Assembly: GCA_008015565.1 (NCBI GenBank)
Contig: SSFV01000090.1
Span: forward strand, 1 to 45,085
Origin: Nitrosomonas sp.
GTDB taxonomy: Bacteria > Pseudomonadota > Gammaproteobacteria > Burkholderiales > Nitrosomonadaceae
Reading direction: 5' to 3'
DNA: 45,085 nt
Of this stretch, positions 43,010-45,085 are shown in pieces. The first letter of the stretch is position 1. Every line of letters starts with the position of its first letter. Made by a program: the position numbers and the translations under genes. The notes under the pieces are model-generated. The model was not told where the DNA came from and did not search any database. It saw only the letters and a list, made by a program, of their open reading frames with translations.

Positions 43010-43650
43010 TCATTTCCTGCAAGTAACCGTATAAGTCATTACCATAGAAAATAAACGGCCTTTATGAATTTCAAAAGATGACGCGTTGGATAATTTCATC
43101 AATTTTTCTAATCTATTACCGGATAGCAGGTAAAGATTATCTTTGGTAACCCATGTTTTGTGTGTCTTGCACCAATTGTAAAAAATTGCATTATTCCAGT
43201 GCAGAAAGAAAATATTTGTATGGGCCTCAATCGGAAAATATTTGTTGGGTGTGGTGAAAAAACATTTTTTGCGACTCGCAACATCTCATTGATAAATTGT
43301 AATTGCGCATTATCATCGCCAACATGTTCGATCACGGCGTTGCTGAAGACCCAATCGAATTCATTGTCCTCAAATGGAAATTTACCGCCCGGATACTGGA
43401 TAAATTTTTTCCCGGGGAAAAGACCGGACATTTGACTTAAGTCCTGCACACCCAGACCAGTATAGTATTTGGGGTCATAGCGGTAATTCTTCAGAAAATA
43501 ATTTCTAGCCGGTAAACCAGCTTTAGACTCCGATGATACGCCGACATCAAGAACCGTCATGCCTTCCTTGTAGAGAGAATAAAAATGCGATAGCTTCTCT
43601 TCTCTGGATTTTTTCATGACCTTATCTTTTAAGCTTTTTATGAAAAACAT
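43010..43650 (-). pseudogene. Class I SAM-dependent methyltransferase with a -1 frameshift at 43264-43270
   Basis: MTVLDVGVSSES...FPFEDNEFDWVFSNAVIEHVGDDNAQLQFINEMLRVAK then, in the -1 frame, KCFFTTPNKYFPIEAHTNIFFLHWNNAIFYNWCKTHKTWVTKDNLYLLSGNRLEKLMKLSNASSFEIHKGRLFSMVMTYTVTCRK*. Confidence 0.88.
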
Positions 43651-44001
43651 AATTCCCCCGGTGAATCACCTTTGTTAGTATGAAATTTGATAGCTTGAGC
43701 CAAGGCTATGATAACCAACTCTTGCACTGGATGATAATGATATTAATCAATCGATCCACATTTGTCATTCCGGGCGAAGTGAAAAGTCTATGAAACTGCC
43801 GCTTCATTGCATGAAACGACTATCGCACCATTGACGGGTTGTATGCACTTGATCTTACTGGTAATTTTAATTGCCAGAAATTACAGGTGCTGGATTATTC
43901 TTAGAACTTTTAAATCCTTAATAAAATAATGGGAATTTGATATAGTTGCAGCAGAAATTGCTGATTGATTCTGAATTCAACAAGATTGGGAGAATTATCG
44001 A

Positions 44002-45085
44002 ATGCCTGCCGTTGAGATGCCGTGGCGGAAATTAGTCGAAAGTATCAAACGTGGTAACTGTATTCTCATACTTGGGCCTCAAGTCAGTTTTGATCCAAAC
44101 AATTCTGATTATTTGCCGCTAACCACCGCACTGGCTCATCGCCTAGCTGACCATGCAAAGCTAAAAGAATCGAAAGATCTGATAAACCGGAATGATTTAG
44201 CGCATGTTGCGCAACTTTTCAAACAAGCAACGGATCGCTATGAGCTGGAAATAGCCGCCTCCGATTTTTACAGCGCTTATCAGGCTGTCACGACTGATTT
44301 TCATAGAGACTTGGCGGCACTGCCGTTTACGCTGTGCATCAATGCCGCGCCCGATGATTTGTTCAGCAATTCTGTGATCGAGGCGGGGAAAAAATCTGCG
44401 CAGGATTATTATAATTTCAGGCGACATCGACCGCCGATTGCCAGTCAACCCAATTCCCGCCAGCCTTATATTTATAATTTATATGGCCATTACAGCGATG
44501 CAGAGTCTTTGGTGCTGACGGAAGATGACCTGCTGGAATTTTTAGCCAATATCATCAAAGCCAGTCCTGAATTACCGCCGTTGATCCGTAGTCAAGTAGC
44601 CGATCTAAGCAAAAATTTCTTGTTTATCGGCTTTGGCTTCCGTTCATGGCATCAGCGCATCTTGCTGCATGCTTTAAAAGCGCAGAATCGCAGCTATGAG
44701 TCATTGGCAGTCGAAGACAAGCAATTTTTCGACCTGCCCGATTGTTCACAGACAGCCGTGTTTTATAGTCACCTGCACAAAATCAAATTCGAATGCTACT
44801 CCTGGCTGGATTTTGCCAGAGAATTACGGCAGGCCTATGGAGCTTCGGTGAAAACAGCGATCCCTACCCAGCAAGTGATGACGGATGCGCCCAAGGTTTT
44901 TTTATGTTATGCCAGCGAAGATCGCGGTCAAGTGGGACAGCTTTGTTTAAAATTACGAAACCTCGGCATCGAGCCTTGGCAGGACAAGCAAAATTTACGT
45001 GCAGGCGACAACTGGGACCGGCAGCTCGTGCATGTGATCAATCAACAAGTCAATTACGTCATTGTGGTGCAAACGCCTGCCATGA
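44002..45085 (+). CDS. SIR2-like domain + TIR domain protein (3' truncated by window edge)
   Basis: Hand translation, open to the window end: MPAVEMPWRKLVESIKRGNCILILGPQVSFDP...PYIYNLYGHYSDAESLVLTEDDLLEFLANIIKASPELPPLIRSQVADLSKNFLFIGFGFRSWHQRILLHAL (SIR2-like) ... APKVFLCYASEDRGQVGQLCLKLRNLGIEPWQDKQNLRAGDNWDRQLVHVINQQVNYVIVVQTPAM (TIR). Confidence 0.88.
   Translation, partial: MPAVEMPWRKLVESIKRGNCILILGPQVSFDPNNSDYLPLTTALAHRLADHAKLKESKDLINRNDLAHVAQLFKQATDRYELEIAASDFYSAYQAVTTDFHRDLAALPFTLCINAAPDDLFSNSVIEAGKKSAQDYYNFRRHRPPIASQPNSRQPYIYNLYGHYSDAESLVLTEDDLLEFLANIIKASPELPPLIRSQVADLSKNFLFIGFGFRSWHQRILLHALKAQNRSYESLAVEDKQFFDLPDCSQTAVFYSHLHKIKFECYSWLDFARELRQAYGASVKTAIPTQQVMTDAPKVFLCYASEDRGQVGQLCLKLRNLGIEPWQDKQNLRAGDNWDRQLVHVINQQVNYVIVVQTPAM

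Noticed and set aside
44197-44448. Minus-strand ORF MTGNRRSMSPEIIIILRRFFPRLD...
   Set aside because: Antisense to the SIR2-TIR reading frame, which has clear family motifs.

Overview
This 45 kb chromosomal segment looks betaproteobacterial, probably Nitrosomonas-like; that is an inference from protein style and gene order, with no search run. Most of it is recognisable housekeeping and signalling: a NarL-type response regulator with a triple GAF-like sensor kinase, CorA, a quinone-reductase/ADH, DsrE, a ferric-reductase-like gene, a P-type ATPase, an ATP-grasp / inactive transglutaminase / retropepsin-like trio, lpdA, proA, HDOD, holA, lptE, leuS, dodecin, M48 protease, a CheW-MCP-dual-REC cluster, a deoxyinosine glycosylase-like gene, phosphoglycerate mutase, a desaturase/HIT/cytidylyltransferase/NifS-like run, an AlkA-like glycosylase, and a GT2-HAD glycan cluster with a methyltransferase. 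The left edge is accessory: a tRNA-Lys-like 3' fragment, a truncated ORF and a degraded IS3-family element. The right edge holds the start of a protein absent from the supplied ORF track because it has no stop in the window. It has an N-terminal SIR2-like domain and a C-terminal TIR domain (44002 to beyond 45085) and is the best candidate for a defence or NAD-linked system. The second striking feature is a series of broken reading frames. leuS has an in-frame TGA, cheW has an in-frame TAG at codon 12, and three genes carry single -1 nt shifts. Two of those shifts sit exactly on X_XXY_YYZ slippery heptamers (U_UUU_UUC and A_AAA_AAU). These are either sequencing errors or real recoding/decay, and read-level checking is needed.
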